Positions 46,145 through 54,441 of a DNA stretch of 64,000 nucleotides are shown here, in pieces. The number at the start of each line of letters is the position of its first letter. Position 1 is the stretch's first letter. The stretch lies in contig NZ_BJHV01000001.1 of NCBI RefSeq assembly GCF_005405925.1, forward strand, positions 7,564,001-7,628,000, given 5' to 3'. The translations under genes and the position numbers were made by a program. The notes under the pieces are model-generated. The model saw nothing but the letters and a program-made list of their open reading frames with translations. It ran no database searches and was not told the DNA's origin. This stretch comes from Streptomyces antimycoticus. GTDB lineage: Bacteria > Actinomycetota > Actinomycetes > Streptomycetales > Streptomycetaceae.

Positions 46145-47631
46145 GAGCGGCGAACACCCCGGGGACGGGGTCCACCGGCCATGTCGTGGTCATCGGCGGC
46201 GGAATCGCGGGCCTCGCGGCGGCTCACCGGCTGCTGGACGGCGGGGCGCGGGTGACGCTCCTGGAGGCGTCGGAACGGCTCGGCGGCAAGCTGCGCGCGG
46301 GGGAGATCGAGGGCGTACCCGTCGACCTCGGCGCCGAGTCGATGCTCGCCCGCCGCCCGGAAGGCGTCGAGCTGGCGCGGGCCGTGGGCCTCGGCGACCG
46401 GCTGCAGCCGCCCGCGACCGCGACCGCCTCCCTCTGGACGCGCGGCGGGCTCCGCCCGATGCCCAAGGGGCATGTGATGGGCGTCCCCGGCGATCTGGCG
46501 CCGCTGGCCGCCTCCGGGGTGATCTCGGAGGAGGGGCTGGCCCGGATCGCCCGCGACCGGGAGCTGCCGCCCACACCGGTCGGCGAGGACGTGGCGCTCG
46601 GCGAGTACCTCGCGGCGCGGCTCGGCCGCGAGGTGGTGGACCGGCTGGTCGAACCGCTGCTGGGCGGGGTCTATGCGGGCGATGTGTACCGCACTTCGAT
46701 GCGCGCCTCGGTCCCCACCCTCTTCGACGTGGCCCGCTCCGGCGGCCCGCTGACCGAGGGCGTCCGGGAGCTGGCCGAGCGGGCCGCGCGGCGGCAGGAC
46801 GGCGCGGTGTTCATGGGCATCGACGGCGGGATCGGCCGGCTGCCGCTCGCGGTCGCCGACGCCGTACGGGCCGCGGGCGGCGAAATCCGCACCGGGGCGC
46901 CCGTACGGGAGCTGCGGCGCACCGCCGACGGCTGGACCCTCGCCGTGGACGGCACGGCCGGAACGGACGGCAAGGACGGCCCGCCGGTGGTGACGGCCGA
47001 CGCCGTGGTGCTGGCGGTCCCCGCGCCCGCCGCCGCCCGGCTACTGGCCACCGAGGCCCCGGCCGCCTCCACCGAGCTGGCCACCGTCGACTACGCCTCG
47101 ATGGCACTGGTCACCATGGCCTTCCGGCGCGACGCGCTCACCGGCGTGGACGCCCTCGCCGAACGGAGCGGCTTCCTGGTGCCGCCGGTCGACGGCCGGA
47201 CGATCAAGGCGGCGACGTTCTCCAGCCGCAAATGGGGCTGGCTGCGGGACGCCGGACCCGATCTCTTCGTGCTGCGTACCTCGATCGGGCGGTTTGACGA
47301 CGAGGTGGATCTGAAGCGGGACGACGCCGACCTGGTAAGGATGTCGCTCGCCGATCTCGGCGAGGCCGTCGGCCTGACGGCCCGGCCCGTCGCGAGCCGG
47401 GTGGACCGCTGGGACGGCGGACTGCCGCAGTACCCGGTGGGCCATCTCGACCGGGTGGCCCGCATCCGCGCCGAGGTCGCCAAGGTGCCGGGGCTGGGGG
47501 TGTGCGGCGCGCTCTACGACGGGGTGGGCATCCCGGCGTGCGTCGGCAGCGCCCGTAAGGCGGCCGACGAGCTGCTGGGCGGCCTGGCGGCCACCCTGGA
47601 GCCGGGCTCCGAAGCAGGAGAGCGAGAATAG
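46141..47631 (+). CDS. hemG: Protoporphyrinogen/coproporphyrinogen oxidase (HemY/CgoX type)
   Basis: 496 residues from the ATG at 46141, coupled to the preceding regulator by ATGA. The FAD fold [18 protein letters not shown] and [12 protein letters not shown] open the protein; V-D-L-G-A-E-S-M-L and the C-terminal [16 protein letters not shown] region close it. In actinobacteria this enzyme oxidises coproporphyrinogen III to coproporphyrin III in the coproporphyrin-dependent haem pathway, which fits hemQ starting 4 bp after its stop. Often named hemY. Confidence 0.94.
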   Translation: MRAANTPGTGSTGHVVVIGGGIAGLAAAHRLLDGGARVTLLEASERLGGKLRAGEIEGVPVDLGAESMLARRPEGVELARAVGLGDRLQPPATATASLWTRGGLRPMPKGHVMGVPGDLAPLAASGVISEEGLARIARDRELPPTPVGEDVALGEYLAARLGREVVDRLVEPLLGGVYAGDVYRTSMRASVPTLFDVARSGGPLTEGVRELAERAARRQDGAVFMGIDGGIGRLPLAVADAVRAAGGEIRTGAPVRELRRTADGWTLAVDGTAGTDGKDGPPVVTADAVVLAVPAPAAARLLATEAPAASTELATVDYASMALVTMAFRRDALTGVDALAERSGFLVPPVDGRTIKAATFSSRKWGWLRDAGPDLFVLRTSIGRFDDEVDLKRDDADLVRMSLADLGEAVGLTARPVASRVDRWDGGLPQYPVGHLDRVARIRAEVAKVPGLGVCGALYDGVGIPACVGSARKAADELLGGLAATLEPGSEAGERE

Positions 47632-47635
47632 GGCC

Positions 47636-48352
47636 ATGACTGCTGCACCTGAGAAGACTCCCAACGCCGGTAAGAAGGCCAAGGACCTCAACGAGGTCAT
47701 CCGCTACACCCTGTGGTCGGTGTTCCGGCTGCGCGATGTGCTGCCGGAGGACCGCACCGGCTACGCCGACGAGGTCGAGGAGCTCTTCTCCCAGCTCGCC
47801 GCCAAGGACGTCACCGTGCGCGGCACCTACGACGTGTCCGGGCTGCGCGCCGACGCGGACGTCCTGATCTGGTGGCACTCGGAGACCTCCGACGCCCTCC
47901 AGGAGGCGTACAACCTCTTCCGCCGCACCCGGCTGGGGCGCGCCCTGGAGCCGGTGTGGTCCAACATGGCGCTGCACCGCCCGGCCGAGTTCAACAAGGC
48001 CCACATCCCGGCGTTCCTCGCGGACGAGAACCCGCGCGACTACGTCAGCGTGTACCCGTTCGTCCGCTCCTACGACTGGTACCTGCTGCCCGACGAGGAC
48101 CGCCGCCGGATGCTCGCGGACCACGGCAAGATGGCGCGCGGCTACCCCGATGTGCGCGCCAACACGGTCGCGTCCTTCTCGCTCGGCGACTACGAGTGGA
48201 TCCTGGCCTTCGAGGCGGACGAGCTGCACCGGATCGTCGACCTGATGCGCCACCTGCGCGCCTCCGAGGCGCGTCGCCATGTGCGCGAGGAGGTGCCGTT
48301 CTACACCGGGCGGCGCAAGGCGGTCTCCGAGCTCGTCGCCGGTCTGGCCTGA
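47636..48352 (+). CDS. hemQ: Coproheme decarboxylase HemQ (chlorite dismutase family)
   Basis: 238 residues from the ATG at 47636. It oxidatively decarboxylates coprohaem to haem b using hydrogen peroxide, the last step of the coproporphyrin-dependent route. The family pattern is clear: [29 protein letters not shown], the proximal haem His in L-A-D-H-G-K-M-A-R, and a Tyr-rich stretch consistent with the catalytic Tyr. Directly after hemG; last gene of the unit, followed by a hairpin at 48368-48391. Confidence 0.95.
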   Translation: MTAAPEKTPNAGKKAKDLNEVIRYTLWSVFRLRDVLPEDRTGYADEVEELFSQLAAKDVTVRGTYDVSGLRADADVLIWWHSETSDALQEAYNLFRRTRLGRALEPVWSNMALHRPAEFNKAHIPAFLADENPRDYVSVYPFVRSYDWYLLPDEDRRRMLADHGKMARGYPDVRANTVASFSLGDYEWILAFEADELHRIVDLMRHLRASEARRHVREEVPFYTGRRKAVSELVAGLA

Positions 48353-48367
48353 GGCTTTCGTGGTAGT

Positions 48368-48391
48368 CGGGACGGCCTTACGGTCGTCCCG
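48368..48391. terminator. Terminator between convergent hemQ and peptidase genes
   Basis: 10-bp stem with one G-T pair (48368-48377 with 48382-48391) closed by a TTAC loop. Confidence 0.65.
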
Positions 48392-48430
48392 TACGGGCCC
48401 CGGCGTCCTCTTGCGTCCTCTTGCGGTCTC

Positions 48431-50281
48431 TTACGGCGTGCCCGGGATCGCGGCCGGCTGCTTGCCCGACTCGGGCAGCGGGGCCGGGGCGGGAAGCGGT
48501 GCGGGCTCCGGGCGCGGGGCGCAGGAGGCGGACCGGCCCGGCGTCCTCCCGGTCAGCAGATACGTGTCCACATGGCGGTTGACGCAGTCGTTCGGCCCGC
48601 CCCACACCCCGTGGGTGCCCGCCTTCCGCTCGGTCACCAGCGAGGAGCCGGGCAGCCGGTGCCACAGCTCCTTCGCCCCCGCGTACGGGGTGGCCGCGTC
48701 CCGCTCCGCCGAGAGCAGCAGCACCGGCGGCAGCGCGACCCGCCCCGTCCGGGGGCCCACCGCCTCCAAGTGCCCCACGTCGAGGGGGCGGCCGGGCTTC
48801 AGCGGCCAGAAGGCGCACGGCAGGTTCATCGCCACGTTGTCCCAGGTCTCGAAGGGCGCGCGGCGGGCGAGGGCGGTGTTGTCGCGGTTCCAGGTGGCCC
48901 AGGTGCGCGGCCAGGGCGCGTCGTTGCACTCCACGGCGGTGTAGACGGCGTTGCCGTTCTCGTCGTCGGCGGCCTGCGCCGGGTCGGGCGCGGCGAGCGC
49001 GATCAGCGGCTCGGGGTCACCGTGCAGATAGGCGGCCAGCGCCTGTGCGGCCGGATCCCAGTAGGCGTCGTTGTAGCCGGTCCGCAGGAACGCGCTCTGG
49101 AGCTGGGCGGTGCCGACGACCCCGCCCGCCGGCTTGTGCCCCAGCCGCCGCCGCGCCTTCTCGTACGAGGCGAGCACCCGGGCATCGGTGGTGCCCAGGT
49201 GGTAGACGGCGTGGTGCCGGGCGACCCAGCGGCGCCAGTCCCGCCAGCGCCGCTCGAAGGCGACCGACTGGTCGAGGTTGTCGCGGTACCAGATCCGCCA
49301 GGGGGCGGGGTTGACCACGCTGTCGAAGACCATCCGGCGCACCCGCTCCGGGAAGAGCGTGGCGTACACGGCCCCGTAGTACGTGCCGTACGAGGCGCCC
49401 ACGAAGGTGAGCCGCCGCTGGCCCAGCGCCGCGCGCAGCACCTCCAGATCGCGGGCGTTGTTCAGGGTGGTGTAGTGGGCGAGCGCGGGGCCCGCGCGGC
49501 GCACACAGCCCCGCACATAGGCGCGCGCCCGCGCCACCAGCCGCCGTTTGAAGGCGGCGGTGGGGTGCGGCGGGGAGCTGGTCGGCGCCTTGGCGTAGGC
49601 CGACGGCCGCTGGCAGGACAGCGGCGCTGAACGGCCCACTCCCCGTGGGGCGTAGCCGACGAAGTCGTAGGCGGCGGCCACCCGGCGGAAGGCCTCCTCG
49701 GCCGCGTACTCGGGGAACGCCATACCCGAGGCGCCCGGTCCGCCGGGGTTGTAGACCAGCGCGCCCTGACGCCGGGCCTTGGGGCCGGTGGCCCGGACCC
49801 GGCTGACGGTAAGGCTGATGTGCTTGCCGCGGGGGCGGGCGTAGTCGAGCGGTACGGAGACCTTTCCGCAGGTGATGGGGGCGGCCAGGGCCTCGGCCCG
49901 TGGACAGCGGCGGAAGGCGATGCCCCGCTCCGCCGCGCGCCGGGCGGCGAGCGTCACCCCACGGGCGGAGGCCGCGTCACCGGGCGGGGTGGCGGCCGTG
50001 GCGGCCGATGCGGGCGAGCCGGACCAGGAGCTCCAGGCGGGCGCCGCGGGGGCGACGGGGACAGCGGAGACCGAACGGGTCCCGGGGGAGGCCGGGGACG
50101 TGAGGGGCGCGCCTGCCGCACCGGCCGGGGCCGTGGCGGACGGGGTCGTCGTAGCCGTCGTGGCGGCGCGGGCGGTGGACGCGGCGAGCGGGCGGCCGGT
50201 GGCGGGCGTCGCGAGCAGCGCGCTCATCGCCAGTGAAAGGGACAGCGGGCCGAGGGTGCCGTACAGCGCTGCTGCTCTCAC
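48431..50281 (-). CDS. Secreted alpha/beta hydrolase, tripeptidyl aminopeptidase (Tap)-like, S33
   Basis: 616 residues from a GTG at 50281 (AAGGGA at 8-nt spacing). Signal sequence followed by a long Ala/Thr/Pro-rich region (to about residue 105). The peptidase domain starts near I-A-F-R-R-C-P. Catalytic residues: Ser in V-G-A-S-Y-G-T-Y-Y-G, Asp in S-A-E-R-D-A-A-T-P, His in K-A-G-T-H-G-V-W-G-G; the oxyanion strand is V-Y-N-P-G-G-P-G-A-S-G. A C-terminal TAP-like domain and a Pro-rich tail complete it. Such enzymes release N-terminal tripeptides from extracellular proteins, including processing of secreted proenzymes. Confidence 0.9.
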   Translation of the reverse strand: MRAAALYGTLGPLSLSLAMSALLATPATGRPLAASTARAATTATTTPSATAPAGAAGAPLTSPASPGTRSVSAVPVAPAAPAWSSWSGSPASAATAATPPGDAASARGVTLAARRAAERGIAFRRCPRAEALAAPITCGKVSVPLDYARPRGKHISLTVSRVRATGPKARRQGALVYNPGGPGASGMAFPEYAAEEAFRRVAAAYDFVGYAPRGVGRSAPLSCQRPSAYAKAPTSSPPHPTAAFKRRLVARARAYVRGCVRRAGPALAHYTTLNNARDLEVLRAALGQRRLTFVGASYGTYYGAVYATLFPERVRRMVFDSVVNPAPWRIWYRDNLDQSVAFERRWRDWRRWVARHHAVYHLGTTDARVLASYEKARRRLGHKPAGGVVGTAQLQSAFLRTGYNDAYWDPAAQALAAYLHGDPEPLIALAAPDPAQAADDENGNAVYTAVECNDAPWPRTWATWNRDNTALARRAPFETWDNVAMNLPCAFWPLKPGRPLDVGHLEAVGPRTGRVALPPVLLLSAERDAATPYAGAKELWHRLPGSSLVTERKAGTHGVWGGPNDCVNRHVDTYLLTGRTPGRSASCAPRPEPAPLPAPAPLPESGKQPAAIPGTP

Positions 50282-50366
50282 TGGCCATCCCTTCGTGCAT
50301 CGCGCGATGAAAGGGATATTTGGCGCGGCGGATGACCATGTAAAGCACCGGGCCACGGTGTCGGGG

Positions 50367-51173
50367 TCAATGACCCCAATGCCCCTTCAGCGCCGCGCGC
50401 AGCGCCCGGTCGGGGAGGGCGGCGGTGCCGTGCACCGCGAGCGCGGTCAGCACCTCGCCGTCGTCGTCATCGCCGCCCGGGCCGCCGCCCGAGCGCTGGG
50501 CGAGGGTCCGCCGCGGGGGCACGTCGATCCGGCCCAGCAGCAGCTGACCGGCGGGGGAGGCCCACCGCGAGTACGGATGGGCCTCGACCCGGGCGATCAG
50601 CAGACAGCTCACCGTCAGCAGCAGCGGCAGCATGAACCACGAGGCCACCGGACCGCGCCCCGCCGCGGGCGGCACCAGCAGCAGCGCGGCGACCGCCGTC
50701 GCCAGCACCAGCGCGCAGGCCGCGCGCACGTGCCGCACCGCGACCGCCACATTCGTACGGGCCGAGGCGGGCACCGCGAGCCCCGCCGCCACCAGCCGGT
50801 CGCCCAGCGCCCGCACCGGGGCTGCGGTGGCGAGCGCGGCCCGCACCGGCCGCACCGGGGACTGGCCCTCCGGCCCTATCGCGGAGATCACGGACCGCTC
50901 CAGCTCGTCCCGCCCGTCCGGGACCACGACCGTGACCCAGCCGGTGTGGGCCAGCAGCAGCCGGCGCTCGCGGTACATCGTGACGAGGACCAGATCGCCC
51001 ACCCGCCGCGGACCGCCCGACAGGAACGCCGCCTCGTACAGGCTCAGGCCCTTCGCGTCCGCCGCCGGATCGGGGTCCAGCGGCTGGGCGGCGGCAACTG
51101 CCGCCAGGCACAGACGTGTGCAGCTGACAACCGCCGCGCCCCACGCGACGAGCAGGAAAAGGACCCACAACAT
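50367..51173 (-). CDS. TIGR04222-type membrane protein without Cys-rich tail
   Basis: 268 residues from the ATG at 51173. N-terminal membrane helix, then a cytosolic domain with L-S-L-Y-E-A-A-F-L-S-G-G-P-R-R-V-G-D-L-V-L-V-T-M and A-L-G-D-R-L-V-A-A-G-L, two close membrane helices (about 150-195) and a soluble tail with a G-G-G-P-G-G-D-D-D-D stretch. The E-A-A-F-L-x-G-G-P motif also occurs in the neighbour at 51807-52787, so the two are paralogues. It lacks the Gly/Ser/Cys tail and could be a partner subunit or a diverged copy. Function unknown. Confidence 0.78.
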   Translation of the reverse strand: MLWVLFLLVAWGAAVVSCTRLCLAAVAAAQPLDPDPAADAKGLSLYEAAFLSGGPRRVGDLVLVTMYRERRLLLAHTGWVTVVVPDGRDELERSVISAIGPEGQSPVRPVRAALATAAPVRALGDRLVAAGLAVPASARTNVAVAVRHVRAACALVLATAVAALLLVPPAAGRGPVASWFMLPLLLTVSCLLIARVEAHPYSRWASPAGQLLLGRIDVPPRRTLAQRSGGGPGGDDDDGEVLTALAVHGTAALPDRALRAALKGHWGH

Positions 51174-51806
51174 GGCCGAGTTCTACTGGACCCGACCGCC
51201 GTCGCGCCATTGTTTTCACGATATGAACGACTCGCCCGGGGTGCGGCTCGCCCGGACGCAACAGCTTGCCCGGACGTGCGGCTTGCCCTGCCCGAGGGCG
51301 GCGACCGATCGCCCGCGACCCGCACGGCCACGGCGCGGGAGCGTTGCCGGGGCCGCTGCGGATCGGCGAGGACGCTTGGCTGATCGGGATGGGCAGTTGG
51401 GCGCTGGGCGGTTTCATGGGGCTACGGTTCGGGCCGGTCGCCCGTACCCGGCGCCCGCTGGTCATGGCGCGCGGGGTCGTCATCGGCACGGGGGCGTTTC
51501 ATCGGGCGGCGGCTCGGCCTGGCCGCCCGCACCCGGCGCCCGCTGGTGGCGGCGGGATCGTCATCGGCAGCGGGTGCCGAGCGATTTACCGGGCTGCGGC
51601 TCGGCCCGGCAGAGCTACGGCCCACCGCCCGCACCCGGCGCCCACTGGTGGTAGTACGTCATCGGCACTTGCGCCATCGGCACTGTGGACGGGCAGTTTC
51701 ACCGGGCCGCGGCTGCCGCCAACCACCTGGCGCCCACCGGTGGTTGGAGATGCGCGGCGGGCCCTGCCGGGCCTCCTGGCGGCGACCCGGCCCGTCATGT
51801 TGCGGC
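51174..51806. other. 633-bp gap between the two TIGR04222 genes, filled by degenerate tandem repeats
   Basis: No supportable gene on either strand; open frames here are long only because of GC content. The stretch 51412-51750 is an imperfect tandem repeat (see separate entry). The first ~60 bp next to 51173 are AT-richer (TTGTTTTCACGATATGAACG) and probably form the promoter of the 50367-51173 gene. Confidence 0.6.
51412..51750. repeat. Imperfect 85-102-bp tandem repeat, about 3.5 units
   Basis: Units begin at 51412, 51497, 51595 and 51697 with TTTCATCGGGC-like sequence. Each continues through CGGCTCGG, CGCCCGCACCCGGCGCCC(G/A)CTGGTGG and GTCATCGGCA; the last is partial. Decayed relative to one another. 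Confidence 0.7.
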
Positions 51807-52787
51807 TCAGCCGCCGCCGCATCCTCCGCCCCCGCCGCAGCTCGACCCCGAGGAGCCGCCGCATCCCCCGCCCCCGCCCCCGCCACAGGACGAGCCGCCG
51901 CACGAGGAGCCTCCGCAGCCGGAGCCGCCCCCTCCGCACCACGATCCGCCACCGTAGTCCGAGGTGCCCGAGGACCCCGAGTCGCTCGACGACCCCGAAC
52001 CGCTCGGTACCTTCTGCGCGTCCAGCAGTTGCTTCCGCAGCAGTGGATCGTCCGTCAGGGTGGCCGCCCCCGTCAGCGCGACGACGACCGCGACGGGGAC
52101 CGTCGCGGGATGGCCGACGGACAGGGCGTGCCGCCGTTCGCCTACCCCCGACTCCCTTCGGTACGCCACCAGCGCCCGCTTCCCGGCGGCGGTCAGCCGG
52201 CGCTTGGCCGCGCCGGCGCAGATGCCGCCGATGAGGAAGCCGGTGAAGAGCGCGGGGGCGATCGCGAAGATCAGCGGAAGTCCGTCGTCGGCCACGGAAC
52301 CGATGGTCATCATGATGGCGAGGAACACGCCCACCGCACAGAGCGTGTTCTGCGCCCGTGCCGCGTGCCGCCAGAACCGGAGGGCGTCCGGCCGCACCAT
52401 CAGCCCGCGCCCCGCCAGCCGGTCGCCGATCGCCTGCACCGAGGCACTGCGCATCAGCTCCCGGCGCAGCCACTTCAGGGCGCCGTGCGGGGAACCGGCG
52501 CACAGCCGCAGCAGATCCTCCTCGACCGGGCCGCGCGCGACCGGCTGCCGCACCGAGACCACGCCGGGGTCGCCGATCGCCAGCCGGCCTTCCGCGTACA
52601 TCGCGCTGATCACGGTGTCCGCCGTCCGGCCCGGCCCACCCGCCAGGAAGGCGGCCTCCAGCAGGTCGTACGCCCGGGCGTCCACCGGCCCCACGGCCTC
52701 CCCGCGCCGGGCCCGGACCGTACCGGTGATGAGCACCACCGACGACAGGGCGACGGCCGCGTAGACCAGGATCACCGCCGCGCTCAT
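51807..52787 (-). CDS. TIGR04222 ('near uncomplex') membrane protein with Gly/Ser/Cys-rich C-terminal tail
   Basis: 326 residues from the ATG at 52787, overlapping the DUF692 stop by 4 bp (ATGA). Layout: N-terminal membrane helix ([17 protein letters not shown]), the conserved domain with [22 protein letters not shown] and [11 protein letters not shown], two central helices (about 145-185), a basic stretch, another hydrophobic segment near 230, then a tail from about 255 of Ser and Gly. Cysteines occur only at 284, 291, 296, 301, 309, 317 and 323 in the tail. I recall TIGR04222 as a family defined by such low-complexity tails and found beside DUF692 genes. Coupling suggests the tail is the substrate of the adjacent DUF692 enzyme. 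Confidence 0.85.
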   Translation of the reverse strand: MSAAVILVYAAVALSSVVLITGTVRARRGEAVGPVDARAYDLLEAAFLAGGPGRTADTVISAMYAEGRLAIGDPGVVSVRQPVARGPVEEDLLRLCAGSPHGALKWLRRELMRSASVQAIGDRLAGRGLMVRPDALRFWRHAARAQNTLCAVGVFLAIMMTIGSVADDGLPLIFAIAPALFTGFLIGGICAGAAKRRLTAAGKRALVAYRRESGVGERRHALSVGHPATVPVAVVVALTGAATLTDDPLLRKQLLDAQKVPSGSGSSSDSGSSGTSDYGGGSWCGGGGSGCGGSSCGGSSCGGGGGGGCGGSSGSSCGGGGGCGGG

Positions 52788-54091
52788 GCCGCTCGCCGCC
52801 CGCTCAGCGCGAGCCGGACCCGGCGGGCCAGCCGTGCCGCCGGGTGGGACGCCAGGGGCGCGGGCCCGGACCGCTCCTGCCACCACAGCGTCAGGCGGCG
52901 CCGGGCCGCCGGGTCGTCGGGCCGGCCGTCCGCCAGCAGATGCTCGGCGAACGCCAGCGCGTCGCGGCGGTAGCCGCCGGTCATCGGACGGCCGTCGGCG
53001 TACCGCGCGAACGCCGGGCGGTAGCCGGTGCCCAGGATTTCCGGCAGCTCCGGGGCCACCTTGGCGACCACGGACGCCCGCTTGGCCGTCAGCGCCGTGC
53101 TCTGCACCCGCAGCCGCCGCCGGTCGAAGCCCTCGGGCGGCGGGGTGCCCCCGACCAGCGCGGACAGCAGCGAGGTCTGGGCGAGCGCCAGCCGCTCCCG
53201 GACGGCGTCCGGTACGGGGGCGCCAGGCGCGGCGGAGGTCGTCGCCGGAGCGACGGCCCTTTCCACGACCCCCGCCGCCGTCACCGCGCGGATCGCGTCC
53301 AGCTCGCCCGCCAGCTCCCCGGCCGCCGGGAAGTCCTCGTCGCGCTCCAGCAGTACGCCGGGCGGTGCCGTACGGGCGCACAGTTCGGCGAGGACGTCGA
53401 GCACCGGCTGGGTCACCGGATGGGCGTGGCTGTCGTGCCACACCCCGTCCTTCTCCACCCCGCCCGCCACATGGACGTAGGCGATCGCCGACGTGGGCAG
53501 CTCGTCCAGCGCCTTGGCCGGGTCCTCGCCCCGGTTGACGTGGTTGGTGTGCAGATTGGCCACGTCGATGAGCAGCCGCACCCCCGTGCGCTCCACGAGT
53601 TCGGCCAGGAACTGGCCCTCGGTCATCTCCTCGCCCGGCCAGGAGATCAGCGCCGCGATGTTCTCCACCGCGAGCGGCACCGGCAGCGCGTCCTGTGCGA
53701 TGCGCACGTTCTCGCACAGCACGTCCAGCGCGTCACGGGTCCGCGGCACCGGCAGCAGATGCCCGGCCGCGATGGCCGGTGACGCGGTCAGCGGGCCCCC
53801 GGCCCTGACGAACGCGATGTGCTCGGTGACCAGGGGCGAGCCCAGCGCCTCGGCCCGCTCGGCCAGCGCCCGGAGGCGGCCGGGGTCGGGCCGCTCGGCT
53901 CCGCCGAGGCCGAGCGACACCCCGTGTGGGACCACCGTGGTCCCGCGCTCGCGCAGCCGCTGGAGAGCGTCCGGCACATGGTCGGGGCAGATGTTCTCCG
54001 CCACCACCTCGACCCAGTCGATGCCGGGCAGCCGTGCGATGTCGTCGGCGATCTCCGGTCGCCAGCCGATTCCGGTACCGAGGCGCACCAT
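52784..54091 (-). CDS. DUF692 (MNIO) family enzyme with SCO6045-type C-terminal domain
   Basis: 435 residues from the ATG at 54091 with a strong GGAGGGGGAG. The N-terminal ~280 residues are a TIM barrel of the MbnB/DUF692 family: [47 protein letters not shown] and L-E-R-D-E-D-F-P hold the His, Asp, Glu and Asn metal ligands. Known members (MbnB, TglH, ChrH, BufB-type) are multinuclear iron oxygenases that modify cysteines of peptides. The C-terminal ~140 residues form a separate helical domain, perhaps for substrate binding. Overlap with the Cys-tail gene points to that protein as substrate. Confidence 0.88.
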   Translation of the reverse strand: MVRLGTGIGWRPEIADDIARLPGIDWVEVVAENICPDHVPDALQRLRERGTTVVPHGVSLGLGGAERPDPGRLRALAERAEALGSPLVTEHIAFVRAGGPLTASPAIAAGHLLPVPRTRDALDVLCENVRIAQDALPVPLAVENIAALISWPGEEMTEGQFLAELVERTGVRLLIDVANLHTNHVNRGEDPAKALDELPTSAIAYVHVAGGVEKDGVWHDSHAHPVTQPVLDVLAELCARTAPPGVLLERDEDFPAAGELAGELDAIRAVTAAGVVERAVAPATTSAAPGAPVPDAVRERLALAQTSLLSALVGGTPPPEGFDRRRLRVQSTALTAKRASVVAKVAPELPEILGTGYRPAFARYADGRPMTGGYRRDALAFAEHLLADGRPDDPAARRRLTLWWQERSGPAPLASHPAARLARRVRLALSGRRAA

Positions 54092-54441
54092 GGCTCCCCC
54101 TCCTCGTTCCGTACCGCGTCCCCCGCGGTGTTGTTCTCGTGTGCCGAGGTGATGACCCCGTAGAAGGAGGACGAATCCCGCGGGCCCGTGGTTCAGAGCT
54201 TCATTTGAGCTTCGCAGCATGGCGCCGGAGGGGAGTCCGCGGGGCCGTCGGCAGGGGTGGTCCGGGCGGTGCGAAAGGTCATCGGGTGGGTGGTGTCGCT
54301 GAATATGGTCACTGTTACAAAAAATTGGGGCCCTGTGGCGACAGACGTTCAGAGGGGAAAATAGGATCGTCTGGTCCGGGGGGATGGAAGATCACACCTT
54401 TGTGCCGCGCCCGCGCGCGGAGCGAGCGTGGGGGAAAACAC
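54092..54441. other. Divergent intergenic region between DUF692 and PBP genes
   Basis: 350 bp without a gene. AT-richer around 54290-54365 (GTTACAAAAAATTGGGG at about 54316), likely the PBP promoter; a CAGAGCTTCATTTGAGCTTCG direct repeat near 54194-54214 lies closer to the DUF692 promoter. Confidence 0.6.

Noticed and set aside
51586..52503. A 305-codon minus-strand frame overlapping the Cys-tail gene
   Set aside because: It is another frame of the same strand as the TIGR04222 gene; the chosen frame has the conserved E-A-A-F-L-x-G-G-P motif and the ATGA overlap.
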